Source: Ustilaginoidea virens
Lineage: Eukaryota > Ascomycota > Sordariomycetes > Hypocreales > Clavicipitaceae
NCBI RefSeq assembly: GCF_000687475.1
Contig: NC_057316.1
Coordinates: 2,976,001 to 3,040,000, forward strand
Reading direction: 5' to 3'
Length of the DNA stretch: 64,000 nucleotides
Made by a program: the position numbers and the translations under genes. Numbering within the stretch: the first letter of the stretch is position 1; each line of letters opens with the position of its first letter. The notes beneath the pieces are model-generated. The model saw nothing but the letters and a program-made list of their open reading frames with translations, had not been told where the DNA came from and did not search any database. Positions 36,920 to 47,772 of the stretch are shown here, one piece after another.

Positions 36920-37852
36920 GAGGATACAAGAGAAAGCAAAGCGTGCAGCGAGAAGGGGACGGTGACGGGGACGGTGACGGGTGAACTCGACAGGACCGCC
37001 AATGAGAAGGGAATCCGGTTTCTTTAAACACGCACACGAAAAACGACATTCACAAGAAACAAAGCAGAAGAAAGAAAAAAAAGGGGGGGGGGACAAAAGG
37101 CAAAGGAAAAGGAAAAGGTAAAAGAAAATAATAATAATAAATTGAAAAAAAAAAGGTACAAAGGGGAGGTGAGGAAGGGAAGGATCAAAGCGTTGGGGCC
37201 AGGGACTGGGGCAAGAGACAATCATGGCAGGGCATATGGCCCAGCCGTGTGTTGTGCGCCTTCCGAGAGACGTTCGTTCGGCGTTCGGTCCCGCCTGGTT
37301 GGTTATTCGTTATTCGGCTGGTTGACAGATCGCCCATCGCGCCTGCCGGAAAGGCCAGGGATGCAGCTGCAGGCAGCAGCTGGCAAGCAGCAGTGTAGTG
37401 TGCAGTGCAGGGCAGCTGGTGGTTCGCCGGAGCTCGGAGCTTGCACAGGCTGACGGACAGGATGCAGAGTGAGGAGTGAGTTGCTGCTTCGACACGAGAC
37501 GTGACTGGTTGGCACTTTGGCAATCTCCGAGTCCCGAGGCAGAATAGGTACTTGGTAGCGCCATACATTTGATCCATACAAAGAGGTATGTAGGTAGTAG
37601 GAACCTAACATACAACCCCACCAGACGGCTGCCGAGTCGACAATCATCAGTCACCATCATCAGTGACAGTCCATCAGACGCCACGGCGTGGCCCGTGTCG
37701 TCACTGGCGCGTGGCATCTCCACTTCCATCTGGCACCCCCTGGCACCAAGCAAGCAATTCACCGCCGAAGAAACCGAAAACAAGCAAAGCAGTACGAGAC
37801 GACTGGAGCCATCATCTTCAAAGGCATGCACGCAATACCATGGATGACCCGT

Positions 37853-37893
<41 letters not shown>

Positions 37894-38012
37894 GCGACGT
37901 CACAAACAACCTCGGCGCAGCTTGCTTGTAGAATGACGACAAATGCAGTCAAGCTCCAGTCTCCAGCTCTCCCTAGCAGTCCACTCACTACCTACCTTAG
38001 GTACCTCGCTCC

Positions 38013-38043
<31 letters not shown>

Positions 38044-38229
38044 AAATTCGTGACATACAAGAAAATGGCTTGCGGAAAAAAGAAAAAGGAAAAAAAAAAT
38101 TCCACGTTTAAATCGATGCGCCAATCCCACTCTCCCGTGCTGCAAGTAGTACTATATGGATGGACTGTAAGAAAAATAAAATCACGTCCGGGTATGTTTG
38201 TGCCTCGCCTCCGCACCCGTAAAAAGGCT
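36920..38229. other. Intergenic region between DUF2985 and sulfate permease genes
   Basis: No gene is recognised. It includes a G/A-rich leader stretch (about 37068-37165), a 37-nt poly-T run (37856-37892), a GGTACCTA motif (about 37988-38006) and a 27-nt poly-A run (38013-38039). The right end is the 3' flank of the sulfate permease. Confidence 0.6.
37856..37892. repeat. 37-nt poly-T run
   Basis: Uninterrupted T run between genes. Together with the 27-nt A run about 120 nt downstream it forms an A/T homopolymer pair flanking a short GC-balanced segment. Confidence 0.9.
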
Positions 38230-40965
38230 TCACCATCGCTCAGTGTTGGCAATAGCCGCCTCAACTGCCTCTTGCAGGTCGAAATGGAAATAAGGTCTAT
38301 TTAATCCGTGAACCGCCACCAGCTGTGCGCTTCCCGGATTCCGAGGCGCATCCTTTTCCGACAAGTGTGACACGTCGGATCCATCATTCTCGGCGTCGAC
38401 CTCGCCGAGTAACTTGTCCGTCTTTTCACTCTTTTCAGTCGTTTCGGCCAGTTCGGCAGCTTCGGCAGCCTTGGCTGCGCTGTCGGATCCTCCAAGGTCG
38501 GCAATGCTGAAGATGGTCTTCCAGTGCTTGGCGCCTTCGCCGGGGGCAGGCTTGGGGGAGCGGAATCCGAAGCCGGCCGCGGCGAGGGCGCGCTTTGTCC
38601 ATCTGTTTTCAATGTGGGCAAAGTGCCAGTCGACTGTGTTTGGTGCGGCATAGCGGTCCAGTTGATTCCGCACGTCAATCAGGGTCTGGGCGGCTGTGAC
38701 ATCGATGTTGTTCACAGAAGAAAAGTCGAAAATGATGGCTTTTAGAGTCGGACGATTATCAACCTCGTCAACTCTCTGCTTGCGCGGCGAATAATCATTC
38801 CATGGCCGATCCTGTCCATTGTTATTTTTGTGAGTATCATCGTGATTTGAGACAAGGGGGCTGCCCAGGGGGTTGAGAGGACGAGGGGGGGGGGGGGGGG
38901 GGTGGACTTACGCCTAGCCTGCCCAAGAGACCTGCATCAGTTCTCCTGGTCTCCTTGAAGATGAGGTCGGTGAGATGATTCATATACCGCCCGGCATTGG
39001 GGTAATTGAAGCCCTCGGCGAATCTGTAAATGTAAATGCCGGGGTGCGGGCTGGACACGACCACTCGAGGGTTGGAGCCATCTTCATGATCTAGGGGGAG
39101 GAACCCTGTTCGCAACGACTCGTCTGACTCTTGTGCAAAGGCTTCAGCTTCCCCGCTAGATTTCTTGTCGCCAACAGCCAGCTGCTTGGCGCGAGCAGTA
39201 CGAATGCGGGCAACTCCCAAGACTCGGCCGCGACTAAGGAAGAGTCGCCAGAGCAGAATGGCAAATGAGACCGACATGGTGGTGTAGATGCCATTCTCAA
39301 TGGAAGAGAAAACGGTTACGAGCACTCCAGCCAGGAAAATGGGCACCTCGAGCGGCGAGACGCGCCAAAACTGGAAGACGACTTTCGGGGGAGTAACGAC
39401 ATCGGCGACAGCGTGGATAATGACGGCCGCGAGTGCCGCGTTGGGGATGTAGAAGAAGACAGCCGGCAGGGCGTAGAGCGCCAGCAAGACGACAATGGCG
39501 GTAATGACACCAGCAAAGGGCGTTCGGACACCAGCCTTGGACTTGATGGCGGTCCGGGAAAAGGATCCGGTGGCCGGGTAGGCGCCGAGGAAAGGGGCGA
39601 GCAAGTTGGTGACGCCAATGGCCACGAGTTCCTGGGACGGGTCGATGACATAGTTGTTGATCCGGCCAAAGGATTTGGAAATGGAAATGTGCTCAATCAG
39701 CATGACAATGACGGCAGCTGGGAGGTCGGGGGAGAAGGAGCTGATGATTTCCTTGTTGATTTTCGGAACAGAGGCGTGCTGGAAACCCCTCGGGACGTCC
39801 TTGATGATGCTAAAGCTGGGCTTGAGCTTGTGGTGAACATTGACGGCGGCACTGATGGCAGTGTACAGAAGAATGACGAAGACGGTGCGGAGAGTGGAGA
39901 GGAAAAAGTATGTCTTTGCACGCTGTGGCTGCTTCCTTGACATGAAGGAGCAGGTGCCGCGGATGAGATAGAGTATCAGCAAAGCCGACAGGCCAAGCGC
40001 GGCATCGACCCGGGCGGTTGGGAGATTCTTGAGAGTGTTGATGATGACCATGTAGGGAGCATCCCGGGTGTTGACGCCGGTGATGCCCATCAACTTGGGG
40101 ACCTGACCGGAGATGATGTTGACAGCGGAGCCGGTCATGAAGGCGCAGATGGCTGGAAGGGTGATGAACTCGACGAGCCAGCCCAGGCGAGCCAGACCAA
40201 TAAAGAGGATGATGGCACCAGCTATGATGGCCAGAGCTGAGGCAATGACATGGCCGGGGACATCGGGGAGCTTGTCCTTGGCCCTGAGGACGACATCTCC
40301 GGTGACCTGGGACATGACGGCGACAGGCTGCGAGTAGCAAAGTTAGCTCGGAGAAAGGACAGGCAGCCAGCCATTGCTTGGTTCGTATGGTTTAACTGGA
40401 CAGCTCGACAGCGGGACTCGGATGACGTGATGCTCGTTGGCGCAGTGGAAAAAGAGGGCGAGCCTTACCCCAATGGTGATGTCTTTGGAAGTAGCAAAGA
40501 ACCAGTAGATGAGCACGCCCATGAAGGATGTGTACAGACCATATTCCACGGGAAGCTGAGCCAACTGGGCGTATGCCATGCCCTGAGGAACGACAACAGC
40601 ACCGACCGTGATTCCTACAATGTCAATGCGTGAGTAATGAAGAAACAAGTCGCGTGGCGACGCATTCGTTGGGTTCCGCATCAGATCAGGGTTAACAGCG
40701 CCCGTCACTCACCAGCGATGAGGTCTCCAGTCAGCCATATCCAGTTGTACTTGCCGATCCAGTGGACAAAGGGGAATAAGTTGGAAAGGTAACGAGCAGC
40801 ACCGCGGCGGGTGGGCGCAATTTCGGCGAGGAACTCTCTGACGGTGGGCTCACGCTCGATAAAGACGTCCGTGTTCGAGATGGGGGGAACGTCGTCTTGG
40901 GGCCCGTCGGAGTCGTAGCCAACGGCCTTGGCGAGGCGGTCCTTGATGGTCGGCGTCGGGGTCAT
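38230..40965 (-). CDS. Sulfate permease (SulP/SLC26 family) with C-terminal STAS domain
   Basis: Four exons: 40965-40713, 40614-40469, 40327-38912 and 38811-38230, 798 residues. It imports sulfate across the plasma membrane to feed cysteine and methionine synthesis. The N-terminus is MTPTPTIKDRLAKAVGYD. The SulP signature spans the first two joins (DLIAG|ITVGAVVVPQGMAYA, then DITIG|PVAVMSQVTGD). Some ten to twelve hydrophobic segments follow, including GAYPATGSFSRTAI and IPNAALAAVIIHAVAD. The STAS domain is split by the last intron and ends in FDFSSVNNIDVTAAQTL. The last acceptor was chosen at GGACAG|GATCGG because it is in phase and gives the usual RLG|DRPWND join; an acceptor 53 nt closer to the donor is out of phase. 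The last intron contains an 18-nt C run on the coding strand. Sulfur-responsive regulation is likely by family; no binding site was identified. Confidence 0.93.
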
Positions 40966-41381
40966 GCTGGGCAGAGGAGAGGGACGGAAGCAGGAATATG
41001 CAAAGAACGAGGGAGTAAAGGATACAGCAAATACAACAATGTTGGCTGCTGTATAAGTGAAGTCGATGCCGCCTGGTCTTGCTGGACCCTGGTCCCGGGC
41101 TAAAAAGACGAGGGCAGCAGCGGTGGACCAGATAAATTCAAACGCTGCCAAAGGCAATGCTGCCAACCTGCCAACCTGAGATGATGCCTGGTTGGAGCTA
41201 TTCGAGAGAGCAGCCCGAATGGGAACCAGACGGACGATACCAACCCGGGTCCGCAGAACGGCAGAGCAGCTGTCTGGTTGGACGACGCCGGCTGTCGGAT
41301 TTTTCTGCACCTGCTTGCTGGGATGTATCAGCTGCTCAGCGTGCTGCAGCTGTCAACTTGGATGTACCGCAGATTGAAAAG

Positions 41382-41383
<2 letters not shown>

Positions 41384-41447
<64 letters not shown>
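41384..41447. repeat. 64-nt poly-A run
   Basis: The longest homopolymer in the window, about 420 nt upstream of the sulfate permease start (poly-T on that gene's strand). I see no clear target-site duplication around it that would mark a retroposed copy. Confidence 0.9.
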
Positions 41448-41451
<4 letters not shown>

Positions 41452-42474
41452 TCCCCCGGACGGCACGCAAGACTGGTTTAAAAGCCTGTGTCGGCAGCAG
41501 GGCGTTGTGGGTTAGACGAATGCCAACATTTTGGCGTTATGATGCCATAAGGGGGGAGCAGCCTAGTGGTGCGGTCTACCGATCTGGCTGTGGCTGGATT
41601 GGTACCCCCAGGTGGATTACATTAGGAGGTAGGTAAGGTAGGTACCTACCTACGTGTAAGATCTCAGATGATGAAAGAGAGGTGGAAAGATCAATGCTTG
41701 CTTGCTTCAATGTTGCTTGCTCGCGTCCTGTTCGTGTTTGGCTTTGACACGTGCTTCGGCATCAGCCCGAGTACCACCAGATACAAAGCACCAGGAAGGC
41801 GTCAAGGCCAGCAGCGGAGCAGCTGCACCGCTGTAAATTCTTCAGCGGGTCCATCCAGTCCATCCATCCAGTCCATCCAGTCGTCTTTGTCAAGCGAGCC
41901 ACCAAATTGCGTGCTTTCCGCTGGGGGGATTTGGGGGCCCTACTAGGCTACTACTATTGACACATACTACTTACTACGTGGTTCGTACACACCACGTACA
42001 TAACGTGTACTTTGCGGAAAGACTGCCGTCTGCCGTCGGAGACTGCTTTCGAGGGATTCAGGATCGAGACAGGGCTTATGCAGCAGCCACGTCGACCAGG
42101 ACAGACTATCATTTAGCCGCAATAATGGCAAAATCCCTGCATGGAATCGGTTAGCCTCATGCAATGCACGCGTACGGAGTGCTCCGTACACGGGTACGTA
42201 GCGGCGTTACAAAGGGCCAGGCAGCCTACATGTATGTCTGCGACGGGCGGATGATAGTGGCGGCTTCTAGGCTGGGCCTGTGCTGTAGTCTGTTCCTGCG
42301 TTTACCGCGGCTGCTTGTTGCCAACTGCTACGGCAACGGCACATGCAACGAACGTGTTGCCTCTTTCCTCGATATCCGCCGTCTCGGCTTTACCCTTGAT
42401 AATGCCGTCAGTCATGGATGATGACGCCATATCCTGGCTGACGGCCCACGGGGTACCTGGGTACCTAATGTACT

Positions 42475-42540
42475 GTCTGGTGGGTCTGGTGGGTCTGGTG
42501 GCGGACCTGGCGGGTCTGGCGGGTCTGGCGGGTCTGGCGG
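42475..42540. repeat. GGTCTGGTG/GGTCTGGCG nonamer array
   Basis: About seven diverged tandem 9-nt units. It lies between genes, far from either flanking promoter. Its frame encodes Gly/Leu/Val repeats with no other gene-like features. Confidence 0.75.
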
Positions 42541-45500
42541 TAGCTGCAAGTTTGTTGTTCGTCCCTTCTTGCTCTTCGGCGCAATAACTTCCCCATTTGC
42601 TCTTTCATCACCACGCCAGCCCAGCCCATTCGCAAAGTATTGACCTTCGAATCACCTCTTCTGCATTCCTTCCCCTGTGCCAAAAGCGAGAGACCCCCCC
42701 CCCTCCCCCCTACCCAAATATACGCACCTCGCTGCTCTTTGTGACAAGTACAGTATTCTTCCCGGTCAACTTGGTGCGGCTAGCCCTAAATCGAATCATT
42801 AGGGAACGGGTGCTCGCACCGTTGGAGACGAGACGAGGCGCTGCCGACGCTCCGTGGGCCTGCAGATTGCATATTTACACTCGAAACCGTCAATGCCGTC
42901 TGGCCCGCGGCGACCCGGATTCGATACCGACCGCGCCCTGCCCTGTCCTGCCCTGCCCTGCCCTGCCCTGCTGGACCTTGCCAAAAGGCATTTTTAAAAA
43001 GTCGACGGAGCCACCCCGTCGTCGTGTTGGTGTTCTGTACGCTTCACCGCTGAGTAGAAATACCATTGTCTGTAATATTTCAATGAAAACCACCCGAGTT
43101 CCATTTTGGTAAAGACGAGGGGGCCGAGTTCAATGGCAGCAAGGAGGGTGATGATTTATTTGCCTCAAGCGTTTCTCATCACGCCATACTCTGCCAAGAC
43201 CCATCCATCACTTCGGTCTAGTATCTTCTGGTTGACGTCTGGTGCGCCCCATCAAAATACAGGCGCACGAGACCCCTATTTGACGCCATCTCGTTATTGA
43301 GCATCGTTTGAGATGCCAAGTGTCAGCTTCATGATAAGACTTTGTGCAGCATGGGCTTGGTGGTGATGCCCAGCTCCAACGCGTTCCATATCAGTCACCT
43401 AATGACGCATAGAAAAAAAAATGCCTCTACTTCACAGTCTGGTGCCGGGGATTGTGCCGGCTGGCGTGCCAGAGCTGATGCGGAAACTCTCGACTTGCCA
43501 AACAACAAGTTGTGACCGCAACAAGATCAATCGTGTCGACTGTTTTTGGAAAGCGATGGTATTGAAAGCTTCCGTCCGGGTCAATACCTCGTGCGCTGGA
43601 TGAGAGTAACCATCCTACAGTAGCAGTCTCGGTGCCGAAAAACCCAACGCTTGATTGCGTGAAATTCTTTTCTTTGATGATTAAAGGTCCCGGTGAAGTC
43701 AACCTTCGGATCATTGGATTCTGGCCTCATTATTATGCTTCCTTGGAACCCCAACTCCCTCAGCACACCTGGTTGCCGAGATAACGGCTGAGCTTTCGCT
43801 TTACCTGACGAACAGAGCTGCTCCGGCTCCGATGTTTTTTTTTTTTTTTTTTTTTTTTTCTTCTTTTTTTTTTTAACAAATTTCCCCACGATTTGGTGGT
43901 GAATTACGAGTGAATGAGACTCTTGAGCCTGATGTATTGATTCGCTCGGGTGATTCACAAACTGGTTTAGGCGGCAAAGCACAATGGCCCGGAGAAATCT
44001 CTTCAGGAGCCTCGACTTTTTCCTTCTTTTCCATCACATGTTCCCCCATCTACCAGGTAGGTACTCGGTTACTATGTCAAGCTTCAAGTGCCTCAATTCG
44101 CATCCCCCCCCCCCCTTGTAACGTTGTTTGCCCGCTTTACCATTGATCTGGATCTTTTACCCGTCATATGGCAACCTGCGCGCCAGTCTATTGTGCACTT
44201 CTCGTGAGCTCTGGAGTATACAGACTGAAATGCCTTCATCGCTTACTGATAATAGATGGCTGGCGCTACGCGAAGCTGGAGCAATCCTCGTGGCACCCTC
44301 CAACGTACAATTCGACAGAGTTATCCGTAGATTCTCACAACTTCCCATGGTTGCCATGGGACAAAGGCTTTGCACGTCACGTCACGTTGCGTCCGTCGTC
44401 TGACTGCCCATCAGGACTTGCCGAGACTTTTTAATTCATAGCCGGGGCTGACCAAAGGCCCTTCGACTTGGCAAGGTTTGGCATTTATTGCTTCACTTCA
44501 CAGTCATTCGACGTACAGAATGGCGCAAGCCGATTTTCGTCGTCAACGTCTTGACGGTTGATGAGCTTCAATGAAGACCATGGCTGCACACATCAGCAAT
44601 GACGACTGTCTCAGGCCGCCTGCTGGAATTTGATTCATCGAGCGGCGTTCGGACAGGCAACAAACAGTGCTGCTTTTTGTTTGCTCTTTGTTCCTGCCGC
44701 GGTCAATGGACAAGCCTGAGGTGTATTGAATATTCCACAAGGAGGTACCTAAGGAGGTAGGTAGGTATGTGCCGAGACCGAGTACCTTGGGTACCTGGAG
44801 GGATAGGAAGCCTGGAGTTCCGTTGGTATTGATGCAAGGTAGCCACGAACAGCGTTTCGTTTCAGCTCTGGCTTGGTCGGCGAATCACGGCACGTCGAGC
44901 GAACCTGGTTCACAACGAGGCGAGCAGCGGAGGTCGACGCATTGCACACCGGTTGCTTCGATTGATTCGTCAAGGGCCGCCCAAGCACGCACGCACGCAC
45001 GTCCCTAATAAAAAGCGGACAAGGGGAGCGAAACGGACAAGATCAGACAAGATTCAAGATGCATTTATCGCGGTGTGCGAGGCTCACTAGCGAAGGTGCA
45101 TAATAGTTCTTGATTGCAACCTAAGAAGGGGCGAATTGTGCCCCTCTATATATAGTGCTCTATAGCATACATACCTAAGGTACCTAGGTAGGTATGTACT
45201 AGCGCACATAAAATAAGGAGAGCTGAGCTAAGGCCTGTCTAGGAGAGACTTACGCACAAGTCTTACGTGGCCTTTGCTACGTATCATACAAATGAGTGGA
45301 ATAGCTCTAGTGGAGCGTTGGTAGTGCCACTGATATGGTGCGAGCATTGGCCGCGCCAGCAGCTTGTGACTGGCCATGGACTGGCCAGAATGTAAGCCGG
45401 CCCCCCTCTCCCCCCCCCCCTTTTTTTTTTTTCTCAGCCAGCTTATACCTGGCATGAGGCTGTGCATCCCCTCCAGCCTGATCACGTGATACCTGGTCAG

Positions 45501-45845
45501 GGTCCTTGTCCAGCTCAGCTTCGCGTCTCAAAAGGTCTCTCTTTTGTTCCTCCTTTTTTTTTTTTTTTTGCACATACCATATCTCTTCGTTTGAGTCGTT
45601 TTGGCTTTTTCTCTTTCTTTTAAACTCTCGGGCATCTGGACTCTTCTGTGATTCCAACCCGATACACTCTTTTCTTCAACCTCACACGTCGGAGCTGTCT
45701 TCCTTCTCTATCACGTCTTCCTGCACTCTCTATTATAGTCACGAGCCCCCTTTTTTTTTTTTTTGGACTTTTCCGAAGCGTTCCTTGAAAATTCTCTCGA
45801 CTCAGAAGAGACTACCTGACAGCTCCACTGACAAAATCAATTGAA

Positions 45846-47195
45846 ATGCATCTGCCATCTGCTCTTGCTGCCGGCACCCTAGCCCTGGGTGTTTCGGCTG
45901 GTTCCAACTACCTCGGATTCAACTCAGGAGCAACCCTTCCCGACCGATCTGCCAAGTTCAAGAAGGACTTCCTTGCCGAGTTCAACACAGCACAGAATCT
46001 TGAGGGCGCCCCTGGTGACTTCAACTCGGTCCGACTTTACACAAACATTCAGGCCTACTCCCAAGATGACCCAATCGAGGCCTTCGAGGCTGCCATTGAG
46101 ACCAAGACCAACCTGCTGTTGGGAGTGTGGGCCTCTGGCACCGACAACATCAACAAGGAAATTACCGCCTTGAAGAAGGCCGTCACCAAGTACGGTTCCA
46201 AGTTCACCGACTTGGTCATTGGCATCTCCATTGGCAGCGAGGACTTGTACCGCGACTCTCAAACCGGTCTCCGGAACGACGCCGGTATCGGCAACAGCCC
46301 CGCCAACATTATCAAGTTCATCAAGGACTACAAGGATGCCTTTGCCAACAATGCCTTGGGCTCGGTCCCAGTTGGCCACGTCGACACGTGGGATGCCTGG
46401 ACCAACTCCTCTGCCCAAGCTCTCATTCAAGTTGTCGACTGGGTCGGCGTCGACGAGTACCCCTACTACGAGAGCGGCAAAAACAACACCATCAAGAACG
46501 CGGGCCATCTCTTCGACAAAGCCTACAATGCCACCATTGGTGCCGTCAACGGGAAGCCCGTCTGGCTCTGCGAAACTGGTTGGCCATCCAGCGGTCCCAA
46601 ATGGGACGATGCCGTCGCTTCTGTCGAAAACGCCAAGTACTACTGGGATGAAGTTGGTTGCCGCAAGCTGTTCAATAAGACGCCTACATTCTGGTACACT
46701 CTTCGCGACTCCAACCCGGATAACAAGGCCAAGTTTGCAATTACCAAGGACCTGTCCACCAAGCCTCTTTTCGACCTGACCTGCCCCAAGTCATTCGACA
46801 CCAAGCCTGAGACTTCGAGCGCTGCCAGTAACTCCACCGCTTCTGCTACTGCTACCGCTACCGGTTCTGCCTCCGCCTCCGCCTCCGCTTCCGGCAATGC
46901 TTCAGTAACCAGCGCTACCAAGCCAACCTCCACCTCCAGCTCTGATGGATCTAGCGGATCTGGTTCCTCTAGGGGCAATGGCGGCAATGGCGGCAATGGC
47001 GGCTCCGGCTCCTCTGGCAACAGCGGCAGCGGCAGCGGCAGCGGCAGCGGCGGCAACGGGGCCACTTCCAGCACTTCTTCTGCCAGCGGCGCCATCAACT
47101 CTTCCAAGCCTAGCGCGGCTGCCTCTTTCGAGAAGCTTTCCGGAGCCGCCTACCTCGCTCTGGCTGCTATTGCCGGTGTGGCTGTCTTGTTATAG
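45846..47195 (+). CDS. GPI-anchored endo-1,3-beta-glucanase (GH17)
   Basis: Single exon, 449 residues. GH17 enzymes hydrolyse or remodel beta-1,3-glucan in the cell wall. A signal peptide is at 1-18 (MHLPSALAAGTLALGVSA). In the GH17 domain (about 20-315) the proton donor is Glu132 in GISIGSEDLYR and the nucleophile is Glu243 in WLCETGWPSSG; VDWVGVDEYPYY is also typical. Residues about 320-425 form a Ser/Thr/Gly/Ala-rich, probably O-glycosylated stalk (GNGGNGGNGGSG, SGSGSGSGG). The end (about 430-449, AYLALAAIAGVAVLL) is a hydrophobic tail with small residues before it, as for a GPI signal. The leader upstream is CT-rich with a T run. The best match is the EglC/BGT-like fungal group. Confidence 0.94.
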   Translation: MHLPSALAAGTLALGVSAGSNYLGFNSGATLPDRSAKFKKDFLAEFNTAQNLEGAPGDFNSVRLYTNIQAYSQDDPIEAFEAAIETKTNLLLGVWASGTDNINKEITALKKAVTKYGSKFTDLVIGISIGSEDLYRDSQTGLRNDAGIGNSPANIIKFIKDYKDAFANNALGSVPVGHVDTWDAWTNSSAQALIQVVDWVGVDEYPYYESGKNNTIKNAGHLFDKAYNATIGAVNGKPVWLCETGWPSSGPKWDDAVASVENAKYYWDEVGCRKLFNKTPTFWYTLRDSNPDNKAKFAITKDLSTKPLFDLTCPKSFDTKPETSSAASNSTASATATATGSASASASASGNASVTSATKPTSTSSSDGSSGSGSSRGNGGNGGNGGSGSSGNSGSGSGSGSGGNGATSSTSSASGAINSSKPSAAASFEKLSGAAYLALAAIAGVAVLL

Positions 47196-47772
47196 GCGTC
47201 GCATGCGTTGCGATTCTGAGCGGGAAGTGTGTCGTTTTAAGCCTTGTCTTGTAGCCTCTTTTTCTCTTTCGCATGGTCGGTCACACATTGTTTCGATGGG
47301 AATAAAAATGGATGGATTAGACACAGTATCAAGACTTTTTGTATACTGCTGTTGTTTGCTCGCAAGCTCTGCCATTGTCTGCTGGCTCAGCTAGATGTTT
47401 TTGCTGGGGAATTGCCAATTCTCTGCCGTACATTCTTTTTTAATGCTACCATTGTCTTGTCCCAGCCCATGAGCGGGTTAGCCATCGTTGTTGCTGCATG
47501 TAGACTAAACTATATCAAACCATTGATGCCATTCACACTCATCCATCATCATCAACCGGTGTTCGCACCCTTGATAGGGAGGGGAATGTTCATTCATGTG
47601 CATGTTCCAAGTGGCTACGTAAAGAATACAAGACGTATACAAGACATGCATATTTGGGATGACGGTGTTGAGATTTTGGCTCGCGTGCTCGCTCGCTTGC
47701 AGACTCGGTGGGGTCTGAGCAGAAACCTACTCCGTAAATGCATGGTAGTCATTTGAACCGTTGCTGCTGACC
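47196..47772. other. Convergent 3' region of GH17 and acyl-CoA synthetase genes
   Basis: No gene is recognised. A 170-codon frame on the plus strand (47244-47756) has no recognisable domain and lies in the GH17 3' flank. A TACTCCGTA copy is at 47728-47736. Confidence 0.6.

Larger units (their letters stand above)
40966..45845. other. 4.9-kb intergenic region between divergent sulfate permease and GH17 genes
   Basis: This is the largest gene-free stretch in the window. It holds a 64-nt poly-A run (41384-41447), GGTACCTA motifs (about 41630-41655, 44742-44768, 45172-45197), a near-palindrome of TACGGAGTGCTCCGTA at 42173-42188, a GGTCTGGTG nonamer array (about 42475-42540), CCCTG pentamers (about 42936-42971), a 25-nt poly-T run (43835-43859) and a pyrimidine-rich leader before the GH17 ATG. 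No open frame resembles a known protein, and no transposon domain was seen. Confidence 0.55.

Noticed and set aside
38812..38864. Alternative acceptor (GGGCAG|CCCCC) for the last sulfate permease intron, adding about 17 residues
   Set aside because: It is out of phase with the GTAAGT donor; GGACAG|GATCGG is in phase and gives the usual DRPWND sequence.
41384..41447. Poly-A run as the tail of a processed retrogene or LINE-like insertion
   Set aside because: The sequence 5' of the run is the sulfate permease upstream region with no coding similarity I recognise, and I found no target-site duplication.
43581..43982. 133-codon minus frame with a poly-Lys core
   Set aside because: The Lys run is just a 25-nt poly-T tract read on the other strand; no conserved sequence flanks it.
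47244..47756. 170-codon plus frame after the GH17 gene
   Set aside because: It lies in the convergent 3' flank, has mixed composition, no domain and no splice or start context that stands out.
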